From positions 186,001 through 250,000 of the forward strand of contig JAHCHO010000005.1 in NCBI GenBank assembly GCA_026129685.1: a stretch of DNA of 64,000 nucleotides, in the 5' to 3' direction. The position numbers were made by a program, and so were the translations under genes. This document shows, piece after piece, positions 36,166 to 43,885 of the stretch. Positions within the stretch are counted from its first letter, which is position 1, and the number at the start of each line of letters is the position of its first letter. This DNA is from Fimbriimonadaceae bacterium. GTDB taxonomy: Bacteria > Armatimonadota > Fimbriimonadia > Fimbriimonadales > Fimbriimonadaceae. The notes beneath the pieces were generated by a model. The model saw only the letters and a list, made by a program, of their open reading frames with translations. It searched no databases and was not told the origin of the DNA.

Positions 36166-36687
36166 ATGAGCCTTGTCGCCACGCTCCTCGTCGCCTCCGT
36201 TTTGGCCGCGCCCCAAGGCGCCTACCGGCCCACCGGTCCGCGCATCGTCGTCACCCTCGAGTCGGGCCGTTCGTTCACGATCACCACCGATCCCAAAGCC
36301 TCTCCCAAGACGGTGGCGTACATTCAGGAGCTCTGCGCGTCCAAGTTCTACGACCGACAGCGCATCCACCGGAGCGAGCCGTGGGTCGTCCAGTGGGGCG
36401 CGCCCGCCAGCAAGGACAAGCCCCTCGACTCGGACGCGGTGCGAAGCGGCGGGTCCGGCAAGCAACTCCCCTTCGAAGAGTCGCTCGTAGACTACAAACG
36501 GGGGGTCGTCGGCGTCGCTTCGACCGGCCTTCAGGTCGGGGGCGACTCGCAGCTGTTCATCCTCCGCAAGGACACCGAGCGGCTCTGGCGGTCTTACGCC
36601 GTGGTCGGTCTCGTCACGGAGGGGATGGACGTGGTGGACGGGATGCGGGTCGGGACAAGGATTCGGACGATGCGCGTCGTGAGATGA
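36166..36687 (+). CDS. Peptidyl-prolyl isomerase, cyclophilin type, exported
   Basis: This 173-residue protein catalyses proline isomerisation, probably in the periplasm or envelope. A short signal (MSLVATLLVASVLAAP) precedes a compact cyclophilin domain: ESGRSFTITTDPKASPKTV, FYDRQRIHRSEPWVVQWG (active-site Arg region), DSQLFILRKD and YAVVGLVTEGMDVVDGM. GATAAT lies ten bases before the ATG at 36166. It stands alone, followed by dispersed repeats. Confidence 0.88.
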   Translation: MSLVATLLVASVLAAPQGAYRPTGPRIVVTLESGRSFTITTDPKASPKTVAYIQELCASKFYDRQRIHRSEPWVVQWGAPASKDKPLDSDAVRSGGSGKQLPFEESLVDYKRGVVGVASTGLQVGGDSQLFILRKDTERLWRSYAVVGLVTEGMDVVDGMRVGTRIRTMRVVR

Positions 36688-36699
36688 GCGTAAGGCGCG

Positions 36700-36845
36700 T
36701 GTCATTCTGAGCGAAGCGAAGAACCCGAGGAGAGGCGCGGTCTGACCCGGGATCCTTCGTTCCTCGGGATGACAGCCTCGCTAGGAGCGCAGCGAAGAAT
36801 CCCGGTGAGGCTGGAGCCGGGATTCTTCACTGCGTTCAGAATGAC
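36700..36845. repeat. Dispersed inverted repeat family, two units
   Basis: Unit 36700-36775 has the TGTCATTCTGAGCGAAGCG left arm and a GGGATGACA right arm. Unit 36776-36845 has a degraded left arm and the TTCACTGCGTTCAGAATGAC right arm. They lie between the convergent cyclophilin and anti-sigma-like genes. Confidence 0.85.
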
Positions 36846-36857
36846 CGCGTCCAGCCC

Positions 36858-38057
36858 TTAGTGGCCGCCGTGACCCGGCGACGTCGTCGCGCCGCCCGAT
36901 GGGCCTGTCACCCAGAAGGGCCGGTTTTCGGGGGTGAACAGGCGGACCAGGTCGCCCGTCCGAACGATCGGTACGTCGCGGAACACCGCGTCTCCGAAGT
37001 TGTCGCCGTCGAACGTGACGGGCACGACGAGTTCTTTGGCGCGGTTGCCGACCTTCCCGAACGATCCTCCCACCGCCAGGATCGAGCGCTCCCCGACCCG
37101 GAAGGGAACGTCGAACCCGTTCTCCCAACCGTTCAGGGCCATCGCAAAGGGCTCGCCCCTCTTGCCGTCGAGCGTGGGAGCGCGGCGGTTTTCCTCGCGG
37201 ACGGCGCCGGCGCCTTCGACCAGCGCGATCAAGCGGCCGGACTCGTCGCCGTACACCCCGATCAGGCGGACCGAACGTCCATCCTTGGCCGTCGGCTCTG
37301 GATGGGCGTGCATGGCGGCGAGGAACGATCGGCGTTGGGCGGTCAGATCGTACAAAGGGAACCCCTTGCCGGGTTGGAAGGTCACTTGGGAGGGCGTGAC
37401 CGTTCCGTACTCCCACTCGCATTCGAGGTCGGCGTACTTCCCGGAAAGGCCCTTCACCGTGAGGACGCGGCCCGACTCGGCGTCCGCCGTAAGGCGAAGG
37501 GTCCCGCGATCGCTTCCGCGCTCCCAGTCGAACGTGTAGATGGTCGTGCTTCCGTCCCTCGCTTTGCGGACGTTGGTCGCGTTGGCGTGAGCGAGGAACC
37601 CGGGAGCGAGCGGCTCGACACGATGGGTGGGTCGCCGACGTTCTTCTCGAACGGCGTACCCCGGTAACACGTCGATCGTCGTGTTGCGGTCGGAGTACTG
37701 GACGTACCCGTCGGCGCGTTCGGGATACCGATCGCAGGTCCGGTCGTCCAGGGTGAGGCTCTCGACAACGAGCGACCGATGAGCCGCACCGGTCCCGGAG
37801 ACCCGATAGTGGCGCATCGTCAGGTTCGCCACGTTGGTCAACCGTTCGACCAGCGTCCGCACCTCGGCGGCGTAGGAGGGACGGGGCCAGGCCCCGAAGG
37901 TCGCCGCGCCCACCGCGATGGTGGCGGCGGCGGCCCAGGCAAGGCGGGGAGCGCGTCGGCGCGCGGCTCGCAGAGAGAGGAGGGCGCGCGCCTTGGCGTC
38001 CGGGTCGGGTCGTTCGGCGCGCAGGTCGGCGAGGGCGTTGTCCAGCTTAGAACTCAT
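36858..38057 (-). CDS. Putative anti-sigma / sigma-partner membrane protein
   Basis: This 399-residue protein has a short cytoplasmic N-terminus (SSKLDNALADLRAERPDPDA), one membrane helix (LAWAAAATIAVGAATFGAW, about 40-60) and a large extracytoplasmic domain. The latter includes LolA/DUF-like strands, then FVVPVTFDGDNFGDAVF-type sequence and a Gly/His tail (SPGHGGH). It overlaps the ECF sigma gene upstream by ATGA, the usual arrangement for an anti-sigma factor or sensor. No zinc anti-sigma motif (HxxxCxxC) is seen, so the function rests on position and topology only. Confidence 0.65.
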   Translation of the reverse strand: MSSKLDNALADLRAERPDPDAKARALLSLRAARRRAPRLAWAAAATIAVGAATFGAWPRPSYAAEVRTLVERLTNVANLTMRHYRVSGTGAAHRSLVVESLTLDDRTCDRYPERADGYVQYSDRNTTIDVLPGYAVREERRRPTHRVEPLAPGFLAHANATNVRKARDGSTTIYTFDWERGSDRGTLRLTADAESGRVLTVKGLSGKYADLECEWEYGTVTPSQVTFQPGKGFPLYDLTAQRRSFLAAMHAHPEPTAKDGRSVRLIGVYGDESGRLIALVEGAGAVREENRRAPTLDGKRGEPFAMALNGWENGFDVPFRVGERSILAVGGSFGKVGNRAKELVVPVTFDGDNFGDAVFRDVPIVRTGDLVRLFTPENRPFWVTGPSGGATTSPGHGGH

Positions 38058-38572
38058 GGGTGGTCTCCGGGTTCGAGCGACCGGCGAAGCGCGGCGCGGG
38101 CGTGGTGAAGGCGAGCCTTCACCGTCCCGACGGGCGTCCCCAGAACCGTGGCGATCTCGTCGATCGTCAGCTCCTGCACCTCGTGCATCAGGAAAGCCTC
38201 CCGCATGGCGGGCTTGAGCCGATGCAGGGCCGCAAGAAGCCATTCCCCGTCCTCGACCGCTTGGTGGCCGGGGTCGCGGGCGGCGAATCGGTCGAGCAAC
38301 GGGGCGACGAGCCGTCGCCGGCGTCGCCAGCCCGTGTACTCGCGGAAGGCCAGGGTGTGCAGCCAGGTGCGAAGCGACGCGTCGCCGCGAAAAGACCGTA
38401 GGCGCAAGTGCGCGACCAGGAAAGTCTGTTGAGTGAGGTCTTCGGCGGTCTCGCGATGTCGGGTGAGGTGGCGCAAAAATCGGTAGAGGTCGTCGTAGTG
38501 CTCGTCCACGACGTTCTCGATCCGGATGCCGGGACCGATCGCTTCGCAAGGGAGGGCTTGTGCTTCGTCCAT
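38054..38572 (-). CDS. RNA polymerase ECF sigma factor
   Basis: This is an alternative sigma factor of 172 residues. Region 2 is seen in VVDEHYDDLYRFLRHLTRHR and AEDLTQQTFLVAHLRLRSF, and region 4 in ELTIDEIATVLGTPVGTVKA. It overlaps the following membrane-anchored gene by ATGA, so the two are made together, and that neighbour likely controls it. Its regulon is unknown. It is unlike the other ECF sigma in the window (5192-5794) beyond family motifs. Confidence 0.93.
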   Translation of the reverse strand: MDEAQALPCEAIGPGIRIENVVDEHYDDLYRFLRHLTRHRETAEDLTQQTFLVAHLRLRSFRGDASLRTWLHTLAFREYTGWRRRRRLVAPLLDRFAARDPGHQAVEDGEWLLAALHRLKPAMREAFLMHEVQELTIDEIATVLGTPVGTVKARLHHARAALRRSLEPGDHP

Positions 38573-38639
38573 GGTCGGTCGAATCTCACCGGCATAGAGG
38601 CGAACCGCCGCCGAATGGTTGTGCTCGTTTGCGTTCTCT

Positions 38640-39380
38640 TCACAGACGAACGATCGTGCCCTTCACCGTGATCGCCAAGTCGCCCTCCGCCCGGGCGGGT
38701 TGGCGGGCGTCCGTCGCCGGGTCGCCGTGGGCGTTGCGGGCTAGGTCGCGGCTCTCGAAAAACAGCACGGTGTCGGCGGGCAGATCGTCGGCGAACCGCT
38801 CGCTCGCCGCGTCGTTCATCGCGAAGCCGTACTCGTTCGACGCCTTGGCAAGGTCGGGATTGGCGAGTTTCTTGGCGGCTTCCTCTTCCGTCAGGTCGTT
38901 CGTCCGGATGCGGCTCGCGATGGCGTCCATCCACTCGCTCGACTTGGGGAATCGCTCCTCACTGTCGTGGAACAACTTGGCGGCGACGTAGAGCGCTTTG
39001 AGATTGGCCTCGGTGTCGCCTCGGTAGTCCCGCTTGGCGACGTCCTCGGTGAAGCCGGACTCGGCGACGGCTTTGGCGGTGTCCGCCACGGTGAGCGCCG
39101 CACCCATTACGAACACACCCAGGAGGGACGCGATTCCGACCAACCAGAGGCGTCGAACGCGACGCTCGGGCTTGGAATGGGGGGTTCGAAAGGCCCACAG
39201 CACGACGCCCGCGAAGAACACCGCCGCCGCGAGGTGGATCGCCCAAACGCGCAACAGGGCACGGTCGTCCGCGGTGGCCTCTCCCGCCAAGTCCGAGACC
39301 CGCACCTTGTAGCCGAACGAGAAGTACAGGGCGGTCGCGAGACCGGCCACCATGATCGCGAGTTCGGGAAGTCGTTTCAT
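38640..39380 (-). CDS. Membrane protein, three helices plus soluble domain
   Basis: This 246-residue protein is of unknown family. Helices: about 8-27 (AIMVAGLATALYFSFGYKV), about 45-67 (VWAIHLAAAVFFAGVVLWAF) and about 83-105 (LWLVGIASLLGVFVMGAAL). The C-terminal ~130 residues (TEANLKALYVAAKLFHDSEER onward) resemble the soluble part of DUF1559-like or pseudopilin-type proteins, by impression only. The start at 39380 overlaps the stop of the nitrilase-family gene (ATGA), so the two form an operon. Confidence 0.65.
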   Translation of the reverse strand: MKRLPELAIMVAGLATALYFSFGYKVRVSDLAGEATADDRALLRVWAIHLAAAVFFAGVVLWAFRTPHSKPERRVRRLWLVGIASLLGVFVMGAALTVADTAKAVAESGFTEDVAKRDYRGDTEANLKALYVAAKLFHDSEERFPKSSEWMDAIASRIRTNDLTEEEAAKKLANPDLAKASNEYGFAMNDAASERFADDLPADTVLFFESRDLARNAHGDPATDARQPARAEGDLAITVKGTIVRL

Positions 39381-40231
39381 CGGTCGCCCACCGGTTCGAC
39401 GAGCGGGCCGTACAGCTCGGGTCGGCGGGACGCGAACACGGTGTGCTCGTACTTGCCGGCGACGCGGGTGACGCGCTTGCGGCGCGCGTCGGCAAGGTCG
39501 ATGTCGGCGACGAGGACGCCCGGTTCCGCGCCCAGCATGCCGAGCCGAACCCCGTCGGGAGTGACGATCTGGCTCATCCCGATGAAGGTGACCCCGTTCT
39601 CGGTCCCCACCCGGTCGCAGGCGGCGTACCACACGCGGCTCTCGGCCGCGCGCACCGGCCCGAACAACTCGGCGGCGGCTTGGGCGCCTTCCGGCCAGTT
39701 CGTGGGCAAGACGACCAACTCGGCGCCTTGGAGGGCCAGGACGCGCATCGCCTCGGGGGGACGGATGTCGAAACAGATGAGAATCCCGATCCGGCCGAGG
39801 CGGGTATCGAGAACCTCGAGCCGATCGCCGATGGTGACGTGATGGTCGTAACCGAGCTCCGGTAGGTGGGTCTTTCGGTAGTAGCGGGGGTCGCGCCCGG
39901 GCTCGAAGAGGACGGCGCTGTTGTAGAGCGCGTCGCCCTCGATCTCCGCGAACCCAACGACGGCCAGGACGTCGGACTCCTCGGCCGCGCGCTGAACGGC
40001 GGCGAGGGCGGCGTCGGTCTGGCCGTTCGCGGCGGCCGTTCCGAGCCGTGGGAGGGCGATCCGGCGGGCGTCGTCGGCGTCGTCCACGCAGTAGCCGGTG
40101 AGGAACGCTTCCGGGAACACGGTCAACTCGACCCCCTGGGCGCCGAGTTCGCGAATCTTGGCGGCCGCGAAGGCGGCGTTCGCGGCGGGATCGCCGAACG
40201 CCACGTCCGCCTGAACGCAGGCAAGCTTCAT
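39377..40231 (-). CDS. Carbon-nitrogen hydrolase (nitrilase superfamily amidase)
   Basis: This cytoplasmic amidase of 284 residues has the Glu-Lys-Cys triad: Glu in VFPEAFLTGYC, Lys in YRKTHLPELG and Cys in LICFDIRPPEAM. It may act on omega-amides, carbamoyl compounds or similar; substrate cannot be read. On the minus strand GATAAC lies nine bases before the ATG at 40231 and no clear ribosome site is present. It is first in a two-gene operon with a membrane protein. Confidence 0.93.
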   Translation of the reverse strand: MKLACVQADVAFGDPAANAAFAAAKIRELGAQGVELTVFPEAFLTGYCVDDADDARRIALPRLGTAAANGQTDAALAAVQRAAEESDVLAVVGFAEIEGDALYNSAVLFEPGRDPRYYRKTHLPELGYDHHVTIGDRLEVLDTRLGRIGILICFDIRPPEAMRVLALQGAELVVLPTNWPEGAQAAAELFGPVRAAESRVWYAACDRVGTENGVTFIGMSQIVTPDGVRLGMLGAEPGVLVADIDLADARRKRVTRVAGKYEHTVFASRRPELYGPLVEPVGDR

Positions 40232-40309
40232 GGGAGCAAGGTTATCCGATGACGACGTATCAACCGCCGGCCCCTCGTCCTCCTTGCTCAACCGAGGTAT
40301 GAAACGCCA

Positions 40310-41743
40310 ATGAACAAACTCACGCGATTCCCGCTCTTGGCCGCGTTGGCGGCCCTGCTCGTCGGCTGTGGAGGGGGCGGAGGAGCCGGAGGCGGCGGCA
40401 CGCCCGGCCCCTCCGAAGCGACCGTCGCCCTGTTCGCCACCGATAACATGAACGACGCCTACGACCACGTCTGGGTGACCCTCTACGGGGTGGACGTCGT
40501 GAACCGGGCGGGCCGGGTGACCAACGCGTTCCGAGACGACGCCGGTCGAACCGTCGACCTCAAGTCGCTTCGGGACGCCTCCGGCAACCGCTTTCTGTTC
40601 CTGGCGAACGCGCGCCTGACCGCCGGAGAGTACGCCTCCGCCCGCGTCTCGCTCTCGCGCAACCTCTCGATCGTTCGGACCGGGTCGACCGTCGCCGAGA
40701 GCCGGGTCTTCGCCGCCTCGGCCAACGACCCCACGAACGCGGCCCTGAGCTTGGTGACCGTCGGATTCTCGACCCCGATCAACCTTGGTGGGGGGAACCG
40801 CTCCCTCACCCTGGACTTCGACCTGTCTCGCTGGAACGACGACGGTGCGACGGTCACGCCGGTGGTCGTCAGCGGCCCGCCCGTCTCCGGTGACGGCCGG
40901 CGCCACGAGGCCGAGGATTACCATGGCCAGGTTTCGGGCCTGACCGGAACGACCCCGAACTTCCGCTTCGACCTGGTGCGCGGCGCGATGAGCACGCCCG
41001 TGGTGACGGACGCGAACACGCGCGTCTACAACGGGAACGGAACGCCCAACGCCCAGCTCTCCGTGGGCGTCCGGGTCGAGGTTCGGGGCGTCTTCTCGGC
41101 GGCGGACCAGGCGTTGCGTGCCTCCACGATCAAGATCGGCGACGCGAGCGGGTCCGGAGAGGACCGGCATCACGTGAAGGGCGCGCCCACCGCGATCAAC
41201 GCGGCGGCGGGCACCTTCGATATGACCGTTCACGAGGTCGAGGGATTCCTCCCCGGCACCACGACGATTCACGTCGCGACCAACGAACGGACCGTGTTCT
41301 TCAGCCACGGATGCGTCCGGATGACGGCGGACGAGTTCTACGGCGCTTTGGCGACCGCGAGCTTCGTCGAAGTCGAGGGCGTCTATGACGCGGCGTCGCA
41401 GACCCTCACCGCCGTCAAGGCCAAGCTCGAGGACAGCGACGACCACCAGGGCGGCGGCGGAGGCGGCGGCGACGACCGCTTTGTCGAGGTCAAGGGCGGG
41501 GCGTCGGCGATCGACCCTTCGGCGGGCACCTTCACGATCGCCATCGTCGAGTACGAGGGGTTCATCCCGAGCGGAAGCACGATCGCCGTTCAGACCAACT
41601 CCGCGACCCGATTCCGCGACAAAAGGAACGTCTTGACCCGTGACGCGTTCTTCGCCGCACTGCCGACGGCGAGGCGCGTCAAAGTCGAAGGGACGGTGCA
41701 AGGCGGTACAATGATTGCCAAGTCCGCGAAACTCGAGGACTGA
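40310..41743 (+). CDS. Exported lipoprotein with DUF4382-like and repeated DUF5666-like domains
   Basis: This 477-residue surface lipoprotein starts with a lipoprotein signal (TRFPLLAALAALLVGC) and Gly-rich linker. The first ~170 residues fit DUF4382 (ATVALFATDNMNDAYDHVWV, FDLSRWNDDGATVTP). Three ~85-residue repeats follow, each with a T(F)xFD/TI-I-VxE(F/Y)EGF core (VHEVEGFLPGTTTIHV, IVEYEGFIPSGSTIAV) and a VEVEGVYD or VKVEGTVQ end, as in DUF5666. The repeats are separated by His/Asp/Gly-rich linkers (DDHQGGGGGGGDD). Adhesion or surface binding is likely but unproven. A terminator follows. Confidence 0.8.
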   Translation: MNKLTRFPLLAALAALLVGCGGGGGAGGGGTPGPSEATVALFATDNMNDAYDHVWVTLYGVDVVNRAGRVTNAFRDDAGRTVDLKSLRDASGNRFLFLANARLTAGEYASARVSLSRNLSIVRTGSTVAESRVFAASANDPTNAALSLVTVGFSTPINLGGGNRSLTLDFDLSRWNDDGATVTPVVVSGPPVSGDGRRHEAEDYHGQVSGLTGTTPNFRFDLVRGAMSTPVVTDANTRVYNGNGTPNAQLSVGVRVEVRGVFSAADQALRASTIKIGDASGSGEDRHHVKGAPTAINAAAGTFDMTVHEVEGFLPGTTTIHVATNERTVFFSHGCVRMTADEFYGALATASFVEVEGVYDAASQTLTAVKAKLEDSDDHQGGGGGGGDDRFVEVKGGASAIDPSAGTFTIAIVEYEGFIPSGSTIAVQTNSATRFRDKRNVLTRDAFFAALPTARRVKVEGTVQGGTMIAKSAKLED

Positions 41744-41770
41744 GCGGCACGCTCCCAAGACTTCCTGACC

Positions 41771-41797
41771 CGGCCCCCTCCCCCCAGGGGGCCGTTC
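41771..41797 (+). terminator. Terminator between convergent genes
   Basis: CGGCCCCCT and AGGGGGCCG form a 9-bp stem around a CCCCCC loop, ending in TTCT. It lies 27 bases after the lipoprotein stop and just before the sugar-transferase stop. Confidence 0.65.
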
Positions 41798-41805
41798 TGC
41801 GTCCG

Positions 41806-42447
41806 CTACTCGGGGGTGTTCCCAAGGAACTCGGGCATGGTGGCGTGGCCCTCGGCGGCGATGCCGCTCCGAACGAACACCTTCTTGACCGTCATCAAGA
41901 GGATGCGAAGGTCGAGCAAGAGGCTCACTCGGTCGACATACTCCACGTCGAGGGCGAACTTTCGGTCCCAGGCGATCGCGTTGCGGCCGTTCACCTGCGC
42001 CCAGCCGGTGATGCCGGGAAGGACCTCGTGGCGGCGCGCCTGCTCGGCGCTGTAGCGTGGCAGGTACGCCATCAGGAGCGGGCGCGGGCCGACGAGGCTC
42101 ATCTCGCCGCGCCAGACGTTGATGAACTCGGGGAGTTCGTCCAGCGAGGTGGATCGCATCAAGGCGCCGAATCGCGTGAGCCTTTGGTCGTCCGGGAGGA
42201 GTCGGCCCTCGGCGTCCTTCTCGTTGGTCATCGTCCGGAACTTCAGCATGCGGAACGCTTTGCCGTCTCGCCCGGGACGCTCCTGACGAAAAAGCACGGG
42301 GCCGCCGTGGAAGCGCCAGACAAGGAAGGCCAGGATCAGGAACACCCACCAGAAGAGGAGGAAGAAGAGCCCGGTCGCGAGGAGATCGAAGGCCCGCTTA
42401 CCAAAGCGGCGATAAAAGCCGCGGGCAGGTCCCGGCATCGCGTCCAT
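41806..42447 (-). CDS. Undecaprenyl-phosphate sugar-phosphate transferase (WbaP/WcaJ type)
   Basis: It starts a surface polysaccharide repeat by moving a sugar-1-phosphate to undecaprenyl phosphate at the inner membrane. This short form (213 residues) has one N-terminal reentrant helix (LFFLLFWWVFLILAFLVW). The catalytic core follows: KFRTM, the DE pair in STSLDELPEFINVWRGEMSL, VGPRPLL and PGITGWAQVNGRNAI. The minus strand carries TATAAA ten bases before the ATG. No glycosyltransferases flank it, so the pathway is elsewhere. Confidence 0.93.
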   Translation of the reverse strand: MDAMPGPARGFYRRFGKRAFDLLATGLFFLLFWWVFLILAFLVWRFHGGPVLFRQERPGRDGKAFRMLKFRTMTNEKDAEGRLLPDDQRLTRFGALMRSTSLDELPEFINVWRGEMSLVGPRPLLMAYLPRYSAEQARRHEVLPGITGWAQVNGRNAIAWDRKFALDVEYVDRVSLLLDLRILLMTVKKVFVRSGIAAEGHATMPEFLGNTPE

Positions 42448-42533
42448 AGGGACTTCCTTTATACCTGCCCTCTACGGGGCATCTGCCCAGCGGAGCCGGC
42501 GATGCCATGGGCACCGAACGTTCGGCAAGGGGC

Positions 42534-42539
42534 TATAAT
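42534..42539 (+). promoter_or_regulatory. Perfect -10 hexamer opening a ~290-base leader of DAHP synthase
   Basis: TATAAT stands 299 bases before the aroF start; no good -35 is seen. The interval to 42838 contains no conserved gene but holds a 13-bp hairpin (42739-42751 with 42758-42770, loop of six). It also holds a 37-codon frame from ATG 42729 whose TGA overlaps the aroF GTG. Confidence 0.45.
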
Positions 42540-42738
42540 GCCCTAAGGTCCGCCGTTGACGCGGCGCGTCCTCACGACTGGTGCCGATGGGTCGTCGAAC
42601 GAAACCGAGAACGCGAAGCGCCGCCGGGGGCGGGGACCCGTCCCTCGAATTCCGGTGCGGGCGCCGGTACGCGGCGGGAGTCCGCGCGCGTTGGCGACCA
42701 AACCCAACGTAGGAACCGCAAGTTCAGGATGTTCGCCA

Positions 42739-42770
42739 GAGGCCCGGTTTCTACGAGGAAACCGGGCCTC
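42739..42770 (+). promoter_or_regulatory. Strong hairpin in the aroF leader
   Basis: The arms GAGGCCCGGTTTC and GAAACCGGGCCTC pair perfectly around TACGAG. No T tract follows, so it is not a simple terminator. It could block translation or pause RNA polymerase about 70 bases upstream of the GTG. Confidence 0.5.
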
Positions 42771-42838
42771 GTGCGTTCGGCTGAGTCGAGGCGCGCGACG
42801 AGGCGCGTGGTCGTTCGAAGAAAGGAAGGCAAGTTACC

Positions 42839-43867
42839 GTGATCATTCTTATGCAGTTCGAAGCCACGCCCGAGCAGGTCGAAGCGGTTTGCTCCACCAT
42901 CCGCGAGTTTGGTCTCGAGCCGTTGGCCCTCCCCGGCGATCGCATGGCGGTCGGCATCCCCAGCGCGATCCCGACGGACAAGCGCGAACCCCTGGACGCG
43001 GTCATCTCCTCGCTTCCGGGGGTGTCGAAGGTCACCCACGTCAGCCGACCCTACAAGTTGTCCTCGATGGAGTTCCGGAGACAGAAGACCGTCGTCGAGG
43101 TCAAGGGAGTGCCGATCGGGGCCGGGCACTTCACCGTGTTCGCGGGTCCCTGTTCGGTCGAAAGCTACGAGCAGTTGACCGCGTCGGCGGTGGCGGTGAA
43201 GGCGGCGGGCGCCAGGGTCCTGCGCGGCGGGGCGTTCAAACCCCGGACCTCGCCCTATGCGTTCCAGGGCCTCGGGGTGGCGGGGCTGGAGATCATGAAG
43301 CGGGTGGGCGACGAGCAAGGGATGGTCACCATCTCGGAGGTCATGAGCCCGGACATGGTAGGGGTCGTGGCGGACCACGTCGACATCCTGCAGATCGGGG
43401 CCCGCTCCATGCAGAACTACCCCCTCCTGATCGCGGCGGGCGAGAGCGGCAAGCCGGTCTTCCTCAAACGCGGCCCGAGCGCGACGATCGACGAGTTTCT
43501 CCTTGCCGCCGAGTACATCCTGAACCGGGGTAACCCCAACGTGATCCTCTGCGAACGGGGGATCGTCGGGCACGACCGAACCTATGCGCGCAACACCCTC
43601 GACCTCAACGCGGTGCCGATCCTCAAAGAGTTCAGCCATTTGCCGGTGGTCGTCGATCCCTCGCACGGGGTGGGCGTGGCAAGGTACGTCCCCGCGATGA
43701 CGCGGGCGGCGATCGGCGCGGGGGCGGACGGCGTGATGCTCGAGGTGCATCCGAACCCTAAGGAAGCGCTCAGCGACGCCTCCCAGACCTTGACGGTCGA
43801 GCAGTTCCAGAAGCTGATGGACGAGGTGCGCCGGTTCGCGGACGCCTGGGGTATGAGCCTGGCCTAG
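42839..43867 (+). CDS. aroF: 3-deoxy-7-phosphoheptulonate synthase, type I-beta with regulatory domain
   Basis: This first enzyme of the shikimate pathway joins phosphoenolpyruvate and erythrose 4-phosphate. A ferredoxin-like regulatory domain occupies residues 1-70 (MQFEATPEQVEAVCSTIREF). The barrel carries FAGPCSVES, LRGGAFKPRTSPYAFQGLG, QIGARSMQNYPLL and VDPSHGVGV. At 342 residues it matches the Thermotoga-like group, whose N-domain gives tyrosine or phenylalanine feedback. The GTG start lies eleven bases after AAGGAAGG. The long structured leader suggests regulation at the RNA level. Confidence 0.95.
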   Translation: MIILMQFEATPEQVEAVCSTIREFGLEPLALPGDRMAVGIPSAIPTDKREPLDAVISSLPGVSKVTHVSRPYKLSSMEFRRQKTVVEVKGVPIGAGHFTVFAGPCSVESYEQLTASAVAVKAAGARVLRGGAFKPRTSPYAFQGLGVAGLEIMKRVGDEQGMVTISEVMSPDMVGVVADHVDILQIGARSMQNYPLLIAAGESGKPVFLKRGPSATIDEFLLAAEYILNRGNPNVILCERGIVGHDRTYARNTLDLNAVPILKEFSHLPVVVDPSHGVGVARYVPAMTRAAIGAGADGVMLEVHPNPKEALSDASQTLTVEQFQKLMDEVRRFADAWGMSLA

Positions 43868-43885
43868 GAGGACGCCCCCCCCCGT

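Noticed and set aside
42690-42770. A T-box riboswitch before DAHP synthase (GTAGGAACCGCAAG looked similar)
   Set aside because: The core TGGN that pairs with the tRNA end is not present, no stem I is evident, and the hairpin lacks a T tract.
42507-42842. A 111-codon gene upstream of aroF
   Set aside because: Its first part lies upstream of the TATAAT and its composition is non-protein-like; only the last 37 codons are kept as a possible leader peptide.
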